A stretch of 64,000 bases of DNA from Paenibacillus taiwanensis DSM 18679 (GCF_000425125.1 NZ_AULE01000031.1:124001-188000); one strand, 5' to 3'; shown: positions 40,676-49,852, counted from the stretch's first letter. Notes: generated by a model from the letters alone, not told the origin. Numbers and translations: made by a program.

Positions 40676-42253
40676 CTAATTCGCTTGTTTACATTGCTCT
40701 TCCGTAGCATGCTGCTTATTGGCAGTTGACTGATGCGCTGGCATGAACCAGACAAACAACCAGCTTGCCACAGCAAGTACCGCCAATAATACAAATACAC
40801 TATGTAAGCCATTCTCCAAAAACTGACGCAATTGGACAAGCAAATCCGGTGACAGCTGATGCGCCTTTTCCGGTGTTAACAATTGGTTCAGGTCCTCATT
40901 AGTCACTTTGGAAGCCACCTCAGAACCCGCATGACGAACCGCTTGGGCAATGTGACTATTCAAAAAAGTACCAAACACTGCTATACCTAACGTTTGCCCT
41001 AATGTACGGATAAACGTGTTCAGTGCGGTTGACGCTCCACGCAAGTTCCAAGCGACGGTAGATTGGACAATAATCGTAAAACAAGTAAAGGAAAATCCAA
41101 AACCGAGTCCCGAAATAAAGGTAAGCGCCATAATCATCCACATTGAGGTATGACCGCTTATGCTGGCAAGCCATACTGAGCCTATTACAACTGCTGTCGT
41201 TCCTATAGCTACCGCAAGTCTCGCACCACTTTTGATTAACATACGTGCACCGACAACGGAACCGATCAGCCAGCCGATAGACATCGGCGTTAAGGATAAT
41301 CCAGAATGCTGCGCACTCTCTCCGAGCACCCCTTGTATCCAAAGCGGCATATAAGAATTAATGCCGATAAGTACCCCGCTTAATAAAAAGCCAATACCAT
41401 TGGAGACAGCTATGTCTCGGACACGAAACAATTGGAGCGGAACCATCGGCTCCTCCGTTTTTAATTCAATGCGGAAAAACAACATTAAAAACACAACTGC
41501 AATTCCGATAAGTGTATACATCACTGGAGAATTCCAAGCAATATCTTGCCCTCCCGTAATCAGCACAAACAAGAAGGCCGTCATCCCAATCGTAAATGTG
41601 ACCGCACCGGCATAATCAATCGGCTTGTTTTTACGCTCAACCTTTTCATGGAAAGTGACGATGATCATCCATACCGATATAATGCCAAACGGGACATTAA
41701 AGAAAAAGATCCAGTGCCACGATAAAGAGTCCACAAAAAATCCGCCAACAAGCGGTCCCACAAGCCCCGCAATTCCCCAGATCGAGCTGAATAGTCCTTG
41801 AATCTTGGCTCTCTCTTCGAAGTTATAAATGTCCGCAACCATCGTAAATGTCACGGGCAGCACCGCGCCAGCTCCTATCCCTTGAATCGCCCGAAATACA
41901 ATCATTTGCGTCATATTTTGGGACAACCCACACAACATCGAGCCGACAACAAACAGCACGGACCCAAAAATAAACACATTTTTGCGTCCAAATAAATCAG
42001 ATAACTTGCCAAATAACGGCGTAGATACAGCCGTCGTTAATAAATAAGCCGCATAGACCCAGCTAATAAGTTTAAGCCCTCCAAGATCGGCTACAATCTT
42101 AGGAATAGCTGTGCTAACAACGGTAACTTCTATTGCAGCTAAAAAAGTAGACAATAGAAGTGCTAGCGTAACCATCTGACGGCTGCGCCCAGGCTTCATT
42201 GTCGCTTCGTGACCGTTGTGATAGGCACCACCATTTGACGTCTCGCTAGACAT
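40676..42253 (-). CDS. MFS drug exporter, DHA2 (14-TM, EmrB/QacA) family
   Basis: The 525-residue transporter has about 14 helices. DHA2 motifs are LDxT-like STFLAAIEVTVVSTAIPKIV, motif A GKLSDLFGRKNVF, motif B RAIQGIGAGAVLP and motif C GLVGPLVGGFFVD. It follows the ECF ATPase gene by 60 bases with no terminator between, so it may be the last gene of the TetR-headed operon, ended by the hairpin at 40640. Proton-driven export of lipophilic compounds is likely. Confidence 0.92.
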   Translation of the reverse strand: MSSETSNGGAYHNGHEATMKPGRSRQMVTLALLLSTFLAAIEVTVVSTAIPKIVADLGGLKLISWVYAAYLLTTAVSTPLFGKLSDLFGRKNVFIFGSVLFVVGSMLCGLSQNMTQMIVFRAIQGIGAGAVLPVTFTMVADIYNFEERAKIQGLFSSIWGIAGLVGPLVGGFFVDSLSWHWIFFFNVPFGIISVWMIIVTFHEKVERKNKPIDYAGAVTFTIGMTAFLFVLITGGQDIAWNSPVMYTLIGIAVVFLMLFFRIELKTEEPMVPLQLFRVRDIAVSNGIGFLLSGVLIGINSYMPLWIQGVLGESAQHSGLSLTPMSIGWLIGSVVGARMLIKSGARLAVAIGTTAVVIGSVWLASISGHTSMWMIMALTFISGLGFGFSFTCFTIIVQSTVAWNLRGASTALNTFIRTLGQTLGIAVFGTFLNSHIAQAVRHAGSEVASKVTNEDLNQLLTPEKAHQLSPDLLVQLRQFLENGLHSVFVLLAVLAVASWLFVWFMPAHQSTANKQHATEEQCKQAN

Positions 42254-42312
42254 ATATTTTGGTCCTCCTCATGTTCTCTGCTGAGCAAGGCTGAGAATAC
42301 AATAATTTCATC

Positions 42313-43935
42313 TTACACCCGCAGTATTCCTTCATGCATGTTCCAATTCAACCATTCTGAATTTCCTTCTGTAAGCGCTGTCCACAAGGTATCATGCGTA
42401 GCAACCACAACAGCAGCACCGTTAGCTCTTGCGCGATCGCACCAGCTTATAATGTCTAGCGCTGCTTCCAAGTCCAAACCCGCTGTCGGTTCGTCCAACA
42501 ATATGAGCGCAGGGGCATGAGCAGTTGCAATAAACAAGCTGAGCTTACGCTGAGCAGATAAGGAGCAATCGAGAGGATGACGATCCGCTTCTTGCAGCAG
42601 TTCAAGTTTCACCAGCTGTTGGTGGCACCATTCCTTGGCTGATAAAGTTGATAAAGCTGGCTCAAGTAGGCTGCATGCGTTCAATGAACTGGACTGCTGC
42701 GCCAGATCCAACGAATCCCACACCGCCATACATTCTTTCCAGACCTGATCAGTAATAAATGACGCATAAGCTTGTTGAGGGGCGTATCCGACATACTGAG
42801 CTAATGGTTCCGCCTTCATCATACGCAGTTCGTGCTCGTTAAATAATACAGATCCACGATAGCCACGTAACGCGCCAGTTAATACTCGGAATAAGGTTGA
42901 TTTCCCTGCTCCGTTTGCACCTGTCAACAATATACCCTGCCCTCCACGCACTTCAGCCGTTACACCACGTAACGCCTCCGTTCCATGTGAGTAACGGACA
43001 GATACTGCGTCAAGTACGACGTGAACGGGTAACTTACGCACCTGTGCTGATCCCGGGTACACAGCTTCTGCTTCTGAACCGCGAGCAGCAGACATATCGA
43101 CACGGCTTGTCGTGCCGTCTGGTTTATACTTTTGCAGCTTGCCATTGTCCAATTGCCAACATGTTGCATGCTGCCAAATCGGATGCTGCCAATCCTCCGC
43201 ATCGAGCCGTGGAACCGTCATCCATAACGTACGTGTAGCAGAGCGTTCACCGTTTGGGTACATCCATTTATAAAGGGATGCTGCAAAGAGCCTACGCCCC
43301 TCTGCGTCCAGATGACTCCAAGCGTCATCCACAATAAGCACATCCGGTTCCATCGTCCATACCGATGCTGCTGCTATTCGCTGCTGCTGACCACCAGACA
43401 ACTTTTCTACTTTTGCATGCCGGTAAGGCTCCATACTCAAAGCCGCCAATTGGGCATCTATTCTGTGACCGATCTCTGCCGCATCTACCCCCATATTTTC
43501 TGGACCAAATGCAAGCTCATCCTCAACTACACCGATTACAAACTGTTGCGAAGCGTCGCCACCTATATATCCAATTACGGGTGAAAGCTCTGGTGGGAGA
43601 CATACGTTACTTCGGTTAGACGTTGTCCATTGTTCATCTTCGTTTACTTCTTGAGTAACTGCTTGGTCCTCGCTCTCGTACCAGCCAATATGACCAGACA
43701 GATCACCATCGTGCGTATGCATTAAACCTGCAAGCAGTTTGCATAATGTAGATTTGCCGCTGCCGTTACGACCAACAACAAGATGAACAGACCCCTGCAT
43801 GATCGTTATGCTGCACTCGTGAAGGATCGGCATCCGTTCCCCGACATAGGTAAAGGTCACGCGCTCTACACGCATGACCTTCTCCGCTCTGTGCAGGGGC
43901 TGCTGCAAACTATACTCCATCCGTGTTCGTTCCAC
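42313..43935 (-). CDS. ECF transporter ATPase, fused A-A' (YkoD-like)
   Basis: The 540-residue protein holds two ABC ATPase domains. The first has Walker A VVGRNGSGKST, signature KLSGGQQQRIA and Walker B VLIVDDAWSHLD (Asp for Glu). The second has Walker A LTGANGAGKST, a poor signature CSLSAQRKLSL and a good Walker B LILLDEPTAGLD. So each site is complementary in its defects. The GTG at 43935 is chosen because GGAGGGG lies six bases upstream. It works with the S and T components upstream. Confidence 0.88.
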   Translation of the reverse strand: MERTRMEYSLQQPLHRAEKVMRVERVTFTYVGERMPILHECSITIMQGSVHLVVGRNGSGKSTLCKLLAGLMHTHDGDLSGHIGWYESEDQAVTQEVNEDEQWTTSNRSNVCLPPELSPVIGYIGGDASQQFVIGVVEDELAFGPENMGVDAAEIGHRIDAQLAALSMEPYRHAKVEKLSGGQQQRIAAASVWTMEPDVLIVDDAWSHLDAEGRRLFAASLYKWMYPNGERSATRTLWMTVPRLDAEDWQHPIWQHATCWQLDNGKLQKYKPDGTTSRVDMSAARGSEAEAVYPGSAQVRKLPVHVVLDAVSVRYSHGTEALRGVTAEVRGGQGILLTGANGAGKSTLFRVLTGALRGYRGSVLFNEHELRMMKAEPLAQYVGYAPQQAYASFITDQVWKECMAVWDSLDLAQQSSSLNACSLLEPALSTLSAKEWCHQQLVKLELLQEADRHPLDCSLSAQRKLSLFIATAHAPALILLDEPTAGLDLEAALDIISWCDRARANGAAVVVATHDTLWTALTEGNSEWLNWNMHEGILRV

Positions 43936-43993
43936 AGATAGCCCCTCCCTTGTGTATGCTCTTACATAATAATAAGCGTAAAATCGATTAGAC

Positions 43994-44596
43994 TCAAGCT
44001 TGTTTCGAGCGAGCATCCCGTCCAATTGCAAATGGACGAACGTATCTTGTACCCGCTAATTGATCACCTAGCCACTTGGTCAGGGCACCGCAAAGCAGCA
44101 TTCCACTTATGCAGCGTACGATCAAAGTAATAAGCAAAATTACAGGTGCATACTTCGTATAACCAAACATAAATGCCGCGACTACAAACCATAACGGCAC
44201 CATAAGAGTTCCCACTAACAGCATCGTAACCCAACTGAACTTTTTGTACCGATACAAATAAAAAATCGGCTCAACAATAACAGCGTAACATGCCGCCGCG
44301 GCTATTGCGGACCAGGCACCGTAGGCTACCCCGATCATAATTTGCAGTAATGCACCTATAGCATAAGTAAATAATGCCGCGCCTGGCTTGCGAATGATAT
44401 ACATCGCAAGCAAACCGTAAACCATATACACACCAGTTATAGTTGATGTAAGTATAGGACCTCCCCATGCAGTCAGCAGCTTGCTAAGCGGTGAGATTAA
44501 ACTGGATAGCACACTATTGGATGCAGCTAAAAGTGCCATTAGCACCCACTCGGTAATCGTAATGGACTGTATGAATGATTTACCTGCTTGTCTCAT
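43994..44596 (-). CDS. ECF transporter substrate-binding S component, YkoE-like
   Basis: The 200-residue integral protein has about six helices and the YkoE-type elements ITEWVLMALLAASNSVLSS, IIRKPGAALFTYAIGALLQ and GVAYGAWSAIAAAACYAVIVE. YkoE is linked to thiamin-precursor uptake in Bacillus. Here there is no visible thiamin riboswitch upstream and no ykoF gene, so the substrate may differ. The ATG at 44596 follows AAGGGG. Confidence 0.82.
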   Translation of the reverse strand: MRQAGKSFIQSITITEWVLMALLAASNSVLSSLISPLSKLLTAWGGPILTSTITGVYMVYGLLAMYIIRKPGAALFTYAIGALLQIMIGVAYGAWSAIAAAACYAVIVEPIFYLYRYKKFSWVTMLLVGTLMVPLWFVVAAFMFGYTKYAPVILLITLIVRCISGMLLCGALTKWLGDQLAGTRYVRPFAIGRDARSKQA

Positions 44597-44698
44597 GTAA
44601 ATGTTACCCCTTTTCAAATAAAAATGGTTTACCTTTATATAAGGTACAAGGGGACCTTCAGAAATGCAAGCGTAAATTATTGCACACGCGCTATAAAG

Positions 44699-45469
44699 CT
44701 ATAGCCAATACAAGGAAGTGGCAGCGGTACCTATAGAAACCGCTGCCAAGCCTATCCCCAGTGGCGGAATGGGCAGCTTGCGCCACTGGGTCCGCTGCCC
44801 GCCTTGACCAAAGCGCTTCGCCTCCATTGACGTCGACACGACGTGAACATGGCGCAGCGCAGTCTGGGTCACGGCAAGCAGCAGTTGGCGAGCGGAGCGC
44901 AGCCGCTCGCCAATCCCGCGTGCTGGCGCCATGCGCCGCAGGCGCTGCGCATGGCGCATCTGCTCCGCTTCGGCAAGCAGCAGCGGCACGAAGCGGAGCG
45001 CAATGGCGGCCGCGTACGCTATGCGATCCGGTACGCGCAGCCGCCCGGTAAGCGCGGCGACCACATCGCGCGGCTCCGTGGTCGTCGCATATACGATCGA
45101 TGACGCCATTAACGTCATCGATCGCAGCGTCAAGCTGACCGAATCACGCAACGCCTCTTCGGTCAGCAGCTTCCCGGTGAGCGAAGCCAAAATAGGCGTC
45201 TCACCGGGAAGCACAAGCCATTGAAACACGATGAGCGGAATGCCAAAGCTCAACAGCCAGATGGCAAGCAGCTTCCATTGTCTGCTGCTCCAATCTCCTC
45301 CTGTCCATCCTAATAAGAGGACAGAACCAAACCAAGCTGCTTGTCCCGCCAAAGACATCGTCATCATGACGGCAAGTCCCGTGCTGAGCAGCCATATCCC
45401 TTTTGTCAGCGGGTCAATTGTATGCAGCCATGCCCGCAGGCGGGTTCCATTCTTACCCGTGTTAGCCAT
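44699..45469 (-). CDS. ECF transporter T component (EcfT, YkoC-like)
   Basis: The 256-residue protein has about five membrane helices and a cytoplasmic coupling region with EAEQMRHAQRLRRMAPARG, carrying the Arg-rich ARG-type motifs that contact the ATPases. The start overlaps the TetR stop region, so translation is coupled. Positions 44760-45100 are notably GC-rich compared with the neighbours. Confidence 0.87.
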   Translation of the reverse strand: MANTGKNGTRLRAWLHTIDPLTKGIWLLSTGLAVMMTMSLAGQAAWFGSVLLLGWTGGDWSSRQWKLLAIWLLSFGIPLIVFQWLVLPGETPILASLTGKLLTEEALRDSVSLTLRSMTLMASSIVYATTTEPRDVVAALTGRLRVPDRIAYAAAIALRFVPLLLAEAEQMRHAQRLRRMAPARGIGERLRSARQLLLAVTQTALRHVHVVSTSMEAKRFGQGGQRTQWRKLPIPPLGIGLAAVSIGTAATSLYWL

Positions 45470-45470
45470 A

Positions 45471-46394
45471 CTACAACTGCAGCCCCCTGCCGCTCTCTGC
45501 CGATTCCGTCAGCAATGTGATTCCGTTGAATACATCCGCGACCGCCTCATGAATGAGCGGATTCGGCATCGACTGGAGAAACATCGCCATAGCCCGTGCC
45601 TTCACACTATCCCCGTTACCTTTTAACACTTCAGATTCCAGTACCGTATAAGCCTGTTCAGCTTCTTCTTTATGCTTCACATCACAGTCCCAGACTGCAA
45701 TGGTATCCTTGAGCTTCCATACTGTATTCAGCAGCCCTTGCTGCTGTGGCGATATGCCAATCCGGCCTGCACGAATGAAGTCATTCATCATATCGTCTGT
45801 GAGCAGCGGTTCCGTCTGACGTTTCATAAAGTGTTCGGCAGATGCATCCAGCACACTCATAATAAACCCACTTACCCGCTCATAATCGATATGCTTCTTG
45901 TCAAAAGCCGTATAATTCATAAACTCGAAAGTCATTCCGCTTAATACGGCTGCCAAATCTAACCAGTAAGGTTCCGCTTGTGCGCCGTACACTTCACTAA
46001 CAATATGCCGATACGTAAAGAAGCGCTTTGCTCGGAAATCAAAGATCATCTCTTTAAGCTCACGCTTCTGCTGAAGATGTGCTTCTTTTCTTTGTAAAAA
46101 GATAAACATTTTAAAGCGAACAAACTGTTCCAATGATTGTGTAATTAATCGTTCCATCTTGTCTCGCGGAGGTACTTGTTCAGCTAAGGTGTCGCGAAGT
46201 TTCTCGTACATATGCTGATGATAATATTCAAATATCGTAGTCATCAGCTCTTCCTTTGAACGGAAAAACGTATAAATAGACCCTTTTGCAATACCAATTC
46301 GATCTGCGATTTCTTGAATCGACGTATCATGGTATCCCTTTTCAGCAAATAACGCCAAGGCAGCCTCCATAATCTGACGCTTCTTCGGTTCCAA
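45471..46394 (-). CDS. TetR family regulator heading the ECF/exporter operon
   Basis: The N-terminal HTH is IMEAALALFAEKGYHDTSIQEIADRIGIAKGSIYTFFRSKEEL. The 307-residue length is long for TetR, with an extended C-terminal ligand region. Start is TTG with GAGGAGG about ten bases upstream. It overlaps ecfT and is divergent from a DHA2 exporter. A TGACC-AGTCA palindrome lies 30 bases before its start, so autorepression is likely. Confidence 0.92.
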   Translation of the reverse strand: MEPKKRQIMEAALALFAEKGYHDTSIQEIADRIGIAKGSIYTFFRSKEELMTTIFEYYHQHMYEKLRDTLAEQVPPRDKMERLITQSLEQFVRFKMFIFLQRKEAHLQQKRELKEMIFDFRAKRFFTYRHIVSEVYGAQAEPYWLDLAAVLSGMTFEFMNYTAFDKKHIDYERVSGFIMSVLDASAEHFMKRQTEPLLTDDMMNDFIRAGRIGISPQQQGLLNTVWKLKDTIAVWDCDVKHKEEAEQAYTVLESEVLKGNGDSVKARAMAMFLQSMPNPLIHEAVADVFNGITLLTESAESGRGLQL

Positions 46395-46423
46395 TGTGAC
46401 TCGGCCTCCTCACCGATGTCATT

Positions 46424-46437
46424 TGACCATGAAGTCA
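46424..46437. promoter_or_regulatory. TetR-type palindrome 1
   Basis: TGACCATGAAGTCA is an imperfect TGAC(C/T)-N4-(A/G)GTCA repeat, 30 bases before the TetR start. It is one of three related sites in this divergent gap. Confidence 0.5.
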
Positions 46438-46510
46438 TGCATCGGTTATGTTCTACCCCTTATGGTAACATAAAGCTGTTTGTGAAAGAAATATTTTAGA
46501 ACGAAAACAT

Positions 46511-46539
46511 TTGACTTTTAAGTCATCACAGTATATATT
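46511..46539 (+). promoter_or_regulatory. Sigma-A promoter of the divergent DHA2 exporter
   Basis: TTGACT at 46511-46516, a 17-bp spacer and TATATT at 46534-46539 form a near-consensus promoter. The -35 overlaps palindrome 2, and palindrome 3 lies just after the expected start. Confidence 0.8.
46512..46525. promoter_or_regulatory. TetR-type palindrome 2, overlapping the -35 box
   Basis: TGACTT-tt-AAGTCA is a perfect 6-bp inverted repeat that covers the -35 box of the exporter promoter. Confidence 0.65.
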
Positions 46540-46557
46540 ACAAGTCATGATTATTTT

Positions 46558-46571
46558 TGACCACTTGGTCA
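46558..46571. promoter_or_regulatory. TetR-type palindrome 3
   Basis: TGACCA-ct-TGGTCA is a perfect 6-bp inverted repeat about 13 bases after the predicted transcription start of the exporter gene. Confidence 0.65.
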
Positions 46572-46661
46572 CGGCAGTGTCCACCGCGTCATTAATGTGC
46601 ATCGCGAGCGAATGAATACCGCAACAGTCACAGATTTAGAAAGGATTAAGGTGATATCTAC

Positions 46662-48242
46662 ATGAGTAATGACCACGTAAAGTCAAGGCGTAACATGGTG
46701 TTGGCCGGACTAATTTTGGGGATGTTCTTTAGCGCCCTAGAACAGACCATCGTAGGTACGGCTATGCCCACGATTATTAAGGAGCTTAATGGTTTTTCCT
46801 TCTTTGCTTGGGTAACGACAGCCTATATGATCTGTTCTACGACCGTTATCCCAATTGCAGGGAAATTAGCCGATATGTTCGGTAGAAGATTTATTTATTT
46901 GATCGGCTGGCTTATCTTTGTTGTCGGCTCCGCGCTATGCGCAACTGCGACTAATATGGAGCAGCTAGTTATTTACCGAGCCATTCAAGGCTTGGGCGGC
47001 GGCATGTTGATGCCCATGTCACAGACGATTATCGGTGATATATTTGACGCTGAACAGCGCGCCAAGTGGCAAGGTGTATTTGGTGCCATTTTCGGATTAA
47101 GCTCTGTTATTGGGCCGTTTATCGGCGGATTTATTGTAGACCATATTAGCTGGCACTGGATTTTCCTGATTAATGTACCTTTTGGATTGTTGTCCACTGC
47201 ACTTATTTTTATTGGCATGAAAGCAATTGAACAACCAAAGGTGACCCTTTCGGGCAAAAGACCACCCATTGACTGGTACGGCATAATGACACTAATACCG
47301 TGCTTGGTGCTTATGCTGCTGGCAATGTCTATTGATCATGAGACTTACCCTTGGGATTCCTTTACAACGTTATCGTTGTTCGCAGCATCGTTTGTATTTC
47401 TTATTCTGTTTATCTTTGTAGAGAGACGTGCAGAGGAACCTATAATTGATATGAGCTTGTTTAAAAGCCGTGTATTTAACGTTTCTTCTGCGCTCGGCTT
47501 CCTTGTTGGTTTGGGTATGTTTGGGGCCATTATGTTTGTGCCGATGTTTATGCAAGGTATACTGGGTGTCTCCTCTACTCAAGCAGGCTCGACGATGACA
47601 CCTATGATGATCTCCCTTATTGCAGCTAGTATACTCGGGGGAAGAATGCTCTTGAAAGTACCTTACCGCAGTGTGCTGGCGGCAGGCATGGCAATTGCTG
47701 GAGTTGGCTTTTATTTGATGAGTACGATGGGGGTAGGCACTTCACAGTTCACCGCATATCTGTTTATGATTGTGCTCGGATTCGGCATCGGTCTAGTAAT
47801 GCCTACGATTACCATCGTTGTGCAAAATGAGTTTCCGCGGGAGCAGTTAGGTACGGTTACTTCATCGACTACGTTTTTCCGTTCTATCGGGGGAACAATC
47901 GGTGCTACTGTATTTAACGTTATCATGAACGAAGTGGTCAAATCTAACATGGCCTCAGCTACTGCTCATGCAGACCCGCTGGTCAAAGGAATGTTTGAAC
48001 AAATTGGAACAGATTCTAACAAACTGTATCAAATATTAGTGAATCCTGAGGTGCAGGAGAAAATACCGGCCGCAGCAAAAGATACGATTATTACCCTTGT
48101 TAAAGACAATTGGTCAGCTTCCTTCTCTACCGTATTTTTGAGCGGCCTAATCTTTATTGTGCTCGGTATACTCGTATCGCTGTTTATTGGTAAAGGTAGA
48201 CTACAGTCAGGGGGCAAAGAGAAACAAGAGGTAGCTTCATAA
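46662..48242 (+). CDS. MFS drug exporter, DHA2 family (second)
   Basis: The 526-residue, about 14-helix transporter has [47 protein letters not shown] and [13 protein letters not shown]. It belongs to the same family as the exporter at 40676 but is clearly different in sequence. It is divergent from the TetR gene, with two palindromes over its promoter, so it is the most likely TetR target. Confidence 0.93.
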   Translation: MSNDHVKSRRNMVLAGLILGMFFSALEQTIVGTAMPTIIKELNGFSFFAWVTTAYMICSTTVIPIAGKLADMFGRRFIYLIGWLIFVVGSALCATATNMEQLVIYRAIQGLGGGMLMPMSQTIIGDIFDAEQRAKWQGVFGAIFGLSSVIGPFIGGFIVDHISWHWIFLINVPFGLLSTALIFIGMKAIEQPKVTLSGKRPPIDWYGIMTLIPCLVLMLLAMSIDHETYPWDSFTTLSLFAASFVFLILFIFVERRAEEPIIDMSLFKSRVFNVSSALGFLVGLGMFGAIMFVPMFMQGILGVSSTQAGSTMTPMMISLIAASILGGRMLLKVPYRSVLAAGMAIAGVGFYLMSTMGVGTSQFTAYLFMIVLGFGIGLVMPTITIVVQNEFPREQLGTVTSSTTFFRSIGGTIGATVFNVIMNEVVKSNMASATAHADPLVKGMFEQIGTDSNKLYQILVNPEVQEKIPAAAKDTIITLVKDNWSASFSTVFLSGLIFIVLGILVSLFIGKGRLQSGGKEKQEVAS

Positions 48243-48284
48243 TGATATTGCCCTAAATGATGCTGAACTCATGAGCCTTAATAC

Positions 48285-48324
48285 AAGCTTTCGTATCACA
48301 AAAAGTGATGCGGGAGCTTTTTTT
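48285..48324 (+). terminator. Terminator after the second DHA2 exporter
   Basis: AAGCTTTCGTATCAC and GTGATGCGGGAGCTT form a long stem with a few mismatches, followed by TTTTT. Confidence 0.88.
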
Positions 48325-48409
48325 ATCCTTTTTTTCGATACAATATAACATTTTTTGTCTTTTAAATTTGTTGTATACGTATTAATATAGGAACATAAGT
48401 TCTCATATT

Positions 48410-48440
48410 GGTTGTTAAATTCCTTTTTTGAACTCCATAT
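48410..48440 (+). promoter_or_regulatory. Shared bipartite motif, copy 1 (upstream of the split sigma genes)
   Basis: GGTTGTTAA at 48410-48418, 12 bases, then AACTCCATAT at 48431-48440. The same GGTTGTTAA-N12-AAC(A/T)CC(A/T)TAT occurs upstream of the DUF3238-like gene at 49141. The layout looks like a -35/-10 pair and lies 37 bases before the start codon. It could be the promoter read by the encoded sigma pair. Confidence 0.5.
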
Positions 48441-48476
48441 TTTATGAAGTCATTAATTATAAAAGGGGTATATCCA

Positions 48477-48821
48477 ATGAACCAAGGCTTAAGTATTATA
48501 GATTCTTATAAAGAAGAGCTTCATAGAATCGCATGGCGACTGCAATATCGGGCAAGAAGAAATTGTAACCGTGAACTTCCACTAACTTATTATAGTCCAC
48601 AACCTAACCATTCAACTGAGTGGGTGGAATCCGTCTTGTTGCATCAATTGATTTGCTCTATTCCTTCAGCTACAGGGAAAAAAATTATATATGAACTTTA
48701 TTTGCAAGATAAGACGGAGGTACAGGTTGCTCAAAATCTAAACATCAGTCAGCAGGCGGTGAATAAATGGAAGAAAAAAAGTCTCCAGTTTCTATATCAG
48801 ACGATGACTTCTCAAGATTGA
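48477..48821 (+). CDS. Sigma-70 region-4-like protein, one half of a split sigma factor (SigO-like)
   Basis: The 114-residue protein ends in a sigma-4 helix-turn-helix: LICSIPSATGKKIIYELYLQ, then TEVQVAQNLNISQQAVNKWKKKSLQFLYQ. The N-terminal half is basic and lacks a full region 2. The ATG at 48477 has AAAGGGG eight bases upstream. The next gene overlaps by 55 bases and encodes an HTH_16-type protein. This pairing resembles B. subtilis SigO-RsoA and the Orf7-Orf8 pair of Tn916-type elements. Confidence 0.7.
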   Translation: MNQGLSIIDSYKEELHRIAWRLQYRARRNCNRELPLTYYSPQPNHSTEWVESVLLHQLICSIPSATGKKIIYELYLQDKTEVQVAQNLNISQQAVNKWKKKSLQFLYQTMTSQD

Positions 48822-48988
48822 TTCAATTAGCCCAACAGAACAACCATGACGCTATCATTCAATTAATAAATTTCTTTAAGGACGACATCATTCATTTGAG
48901 CAGGTATATTAAAATGCCACAAGAGGATGCCGTTCAAAGTATGATTGTGGAACTCATTGAATTGTTTAAACAAAGAAAAACTCGGTAA
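48767..48988 (+). CDS. HTH_16 (RsoA-like) helix-turn-helix protein
   Basis: The 73-residue protein matches the pattern of the HTH_16 family: FSRLIQLAQQNNHDAIIQLI, then FFKDDIIHLSRYIKMPQEDA and SMIVELIELFK. Such proteins act as co-sigma partners in the SigO-RsoA type. It overlaps the sigma-4-like gene by 55 bases in another frame, so they must be translated together. Ribosome site is CAGGCGGTGA. Confidence 0.7.
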   Translation: MEEKKSPVSISDDDFSRLIQLAQQNNHDAIIQLINFFKDDIIHLSRYIKMPQEDAVQSMIVELIELFKQRKTR

Positions 48989-49140
48989 CACGTACAATAT
49001 TTCCAACGGAGTCATCTCCAGATATTACGTTTAACCTTATACATCAACATTTGTATACTAATACGAATCCCCGCCATTACTAATAATTCTAATAATATGA
49101 CTGTAAACACTTATCCTATTTTGCTCCTTTTTTAAATCAA

Positions 49141-49171
49141 GGTTGTTAATTGGTTCTCTAAAACACCTTAT
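49141..49171 (+). promoter_or_regulatory. Shared bipartite motif, copy 2 (upstream of the DUF3238-like gene)
   Basis: GGTTGTTAA at 49141-49149, 12 bases, then AACACCTTAT at 49162-49171. It is identical in spacing to the copy at 48410 and matches at 17 of 19 fixed positions. It lies 90 bases before the DUF3238-like start codon. Confidence 0.5.
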
Positions 49172-49189
49172 ATATGAGCGCATAAAAAA

Positions 49190-49218
49190 GAATGAATACA
49201 GGGGAATTGTATTCATTC
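49190..49218 (+). repeat. 11-bp inverted repeat in the leader of the DUF3238-like gene
   Basis: GAATGAATACA-ggggaat-TGTATTCATTC is a perfect repeat without a T-run. It sits after the shared motif and 42 bases before the start codon, so it would form in the mRNA leader. Confidence 0.6.
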
Positions 49219-49260
49219 GGAAATTCCCTATGCAGCATCAAATAAAAAGGAGTGGATCAA

Positions 49261-49845
49261 ATGGCTAATATTGTAGTATTACGGGTAGCTGCTTTTATTC
49301 CTCAAGATTGGATTCTTTTCTTATCAACCTCTGCTGTTGATGTGTATTATAATGGAAACAACAGGGAGTTTACTTATTTTACTGAGAACCAGCCAAGTCT
49401 TTCAAAAATGGTCCAGCATATTGTCGTTGATTTTAAGAACAAGGTGATTACACCCTATAAGAGTGTAGGACCGACAACGGAGAAGACCGTTAGCAAGAAA
49501 GGCGAGGCAACTCGTTATGCACATAAACAAGCAGGAGATGAAGGATTAACTTTTTCCCAAAAAAGTATTAGCAGCAGTTCTGCATCTTTCTCCATTCGTG
49601 CATCAGCTGGGAATCCATTGTTTACGGATGCACCAAACATTGATTGGAAATACGACGTTACTGTAAAAAGCAACGGTACTGTCACTATAGTTGGTGAGCA
49701 TGATGGCTATCCTGCACATGAAATTTACAAACGTGTTGATAACGGTACCCCTGTTAAGATTTATACACACGACCCTAGAAAAACGGGTGATACTCCACTT
49801 TCTTTAGGCGGAAAAATGGAGTACAAGGTAGATAAAACAGTATAA
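49261..49845 (+). CDS. DUF3238-like protein (194 aa)
   Basis: The protein resembles the DUF3238 family as I remember it: IVVLRVAAFIPQDWILF at the N-terminus, a YYNGNNREFTYF segment, HIVVDFKNK, then SAGNPLFTDAPNIDWKYDV and EHDGYPAHEIYKR. No signal peptide or membrane segment is seen. The family function is unknown. The ATG at 49261 has AAAAGGAG. It has its own terminator and a promoter-like motif shared with the sigma pair, which suggests it is their target. Confidence 0.65.
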   Translation: MANIVVLRVAAFIPQDWILFLSTSAVDVYYNGNNREFTYFTENQPSLSKMVQHIVVDFKNKVITPYKSVGPTTEKTVSKKGEATRYAHKQAGDEGLTFSQKSISSSSASFSIRASAGNPLFTDAPNIDWKYDVTVKSNGTVTIVGEHDGYPAHEIYKRVDNGTPVKIYTHDPRKTGDTPLSLGGKMEYKVDKTV

Positions 49846-49852
49846 TCAAAAT

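Noticed and set aside
44597-44700. Possible TPP riboswitch before the YkoE-like gene
   Set aside because: The gap is short and the conserved TPP-element sequence is not visible.
44761-45224. Long plus-strand frames in the ecfT region
   Set aside because: They arise from the GC-rich stretch; the minus-strand frame encodes a coherent membrane protein coupled to its neighbours.
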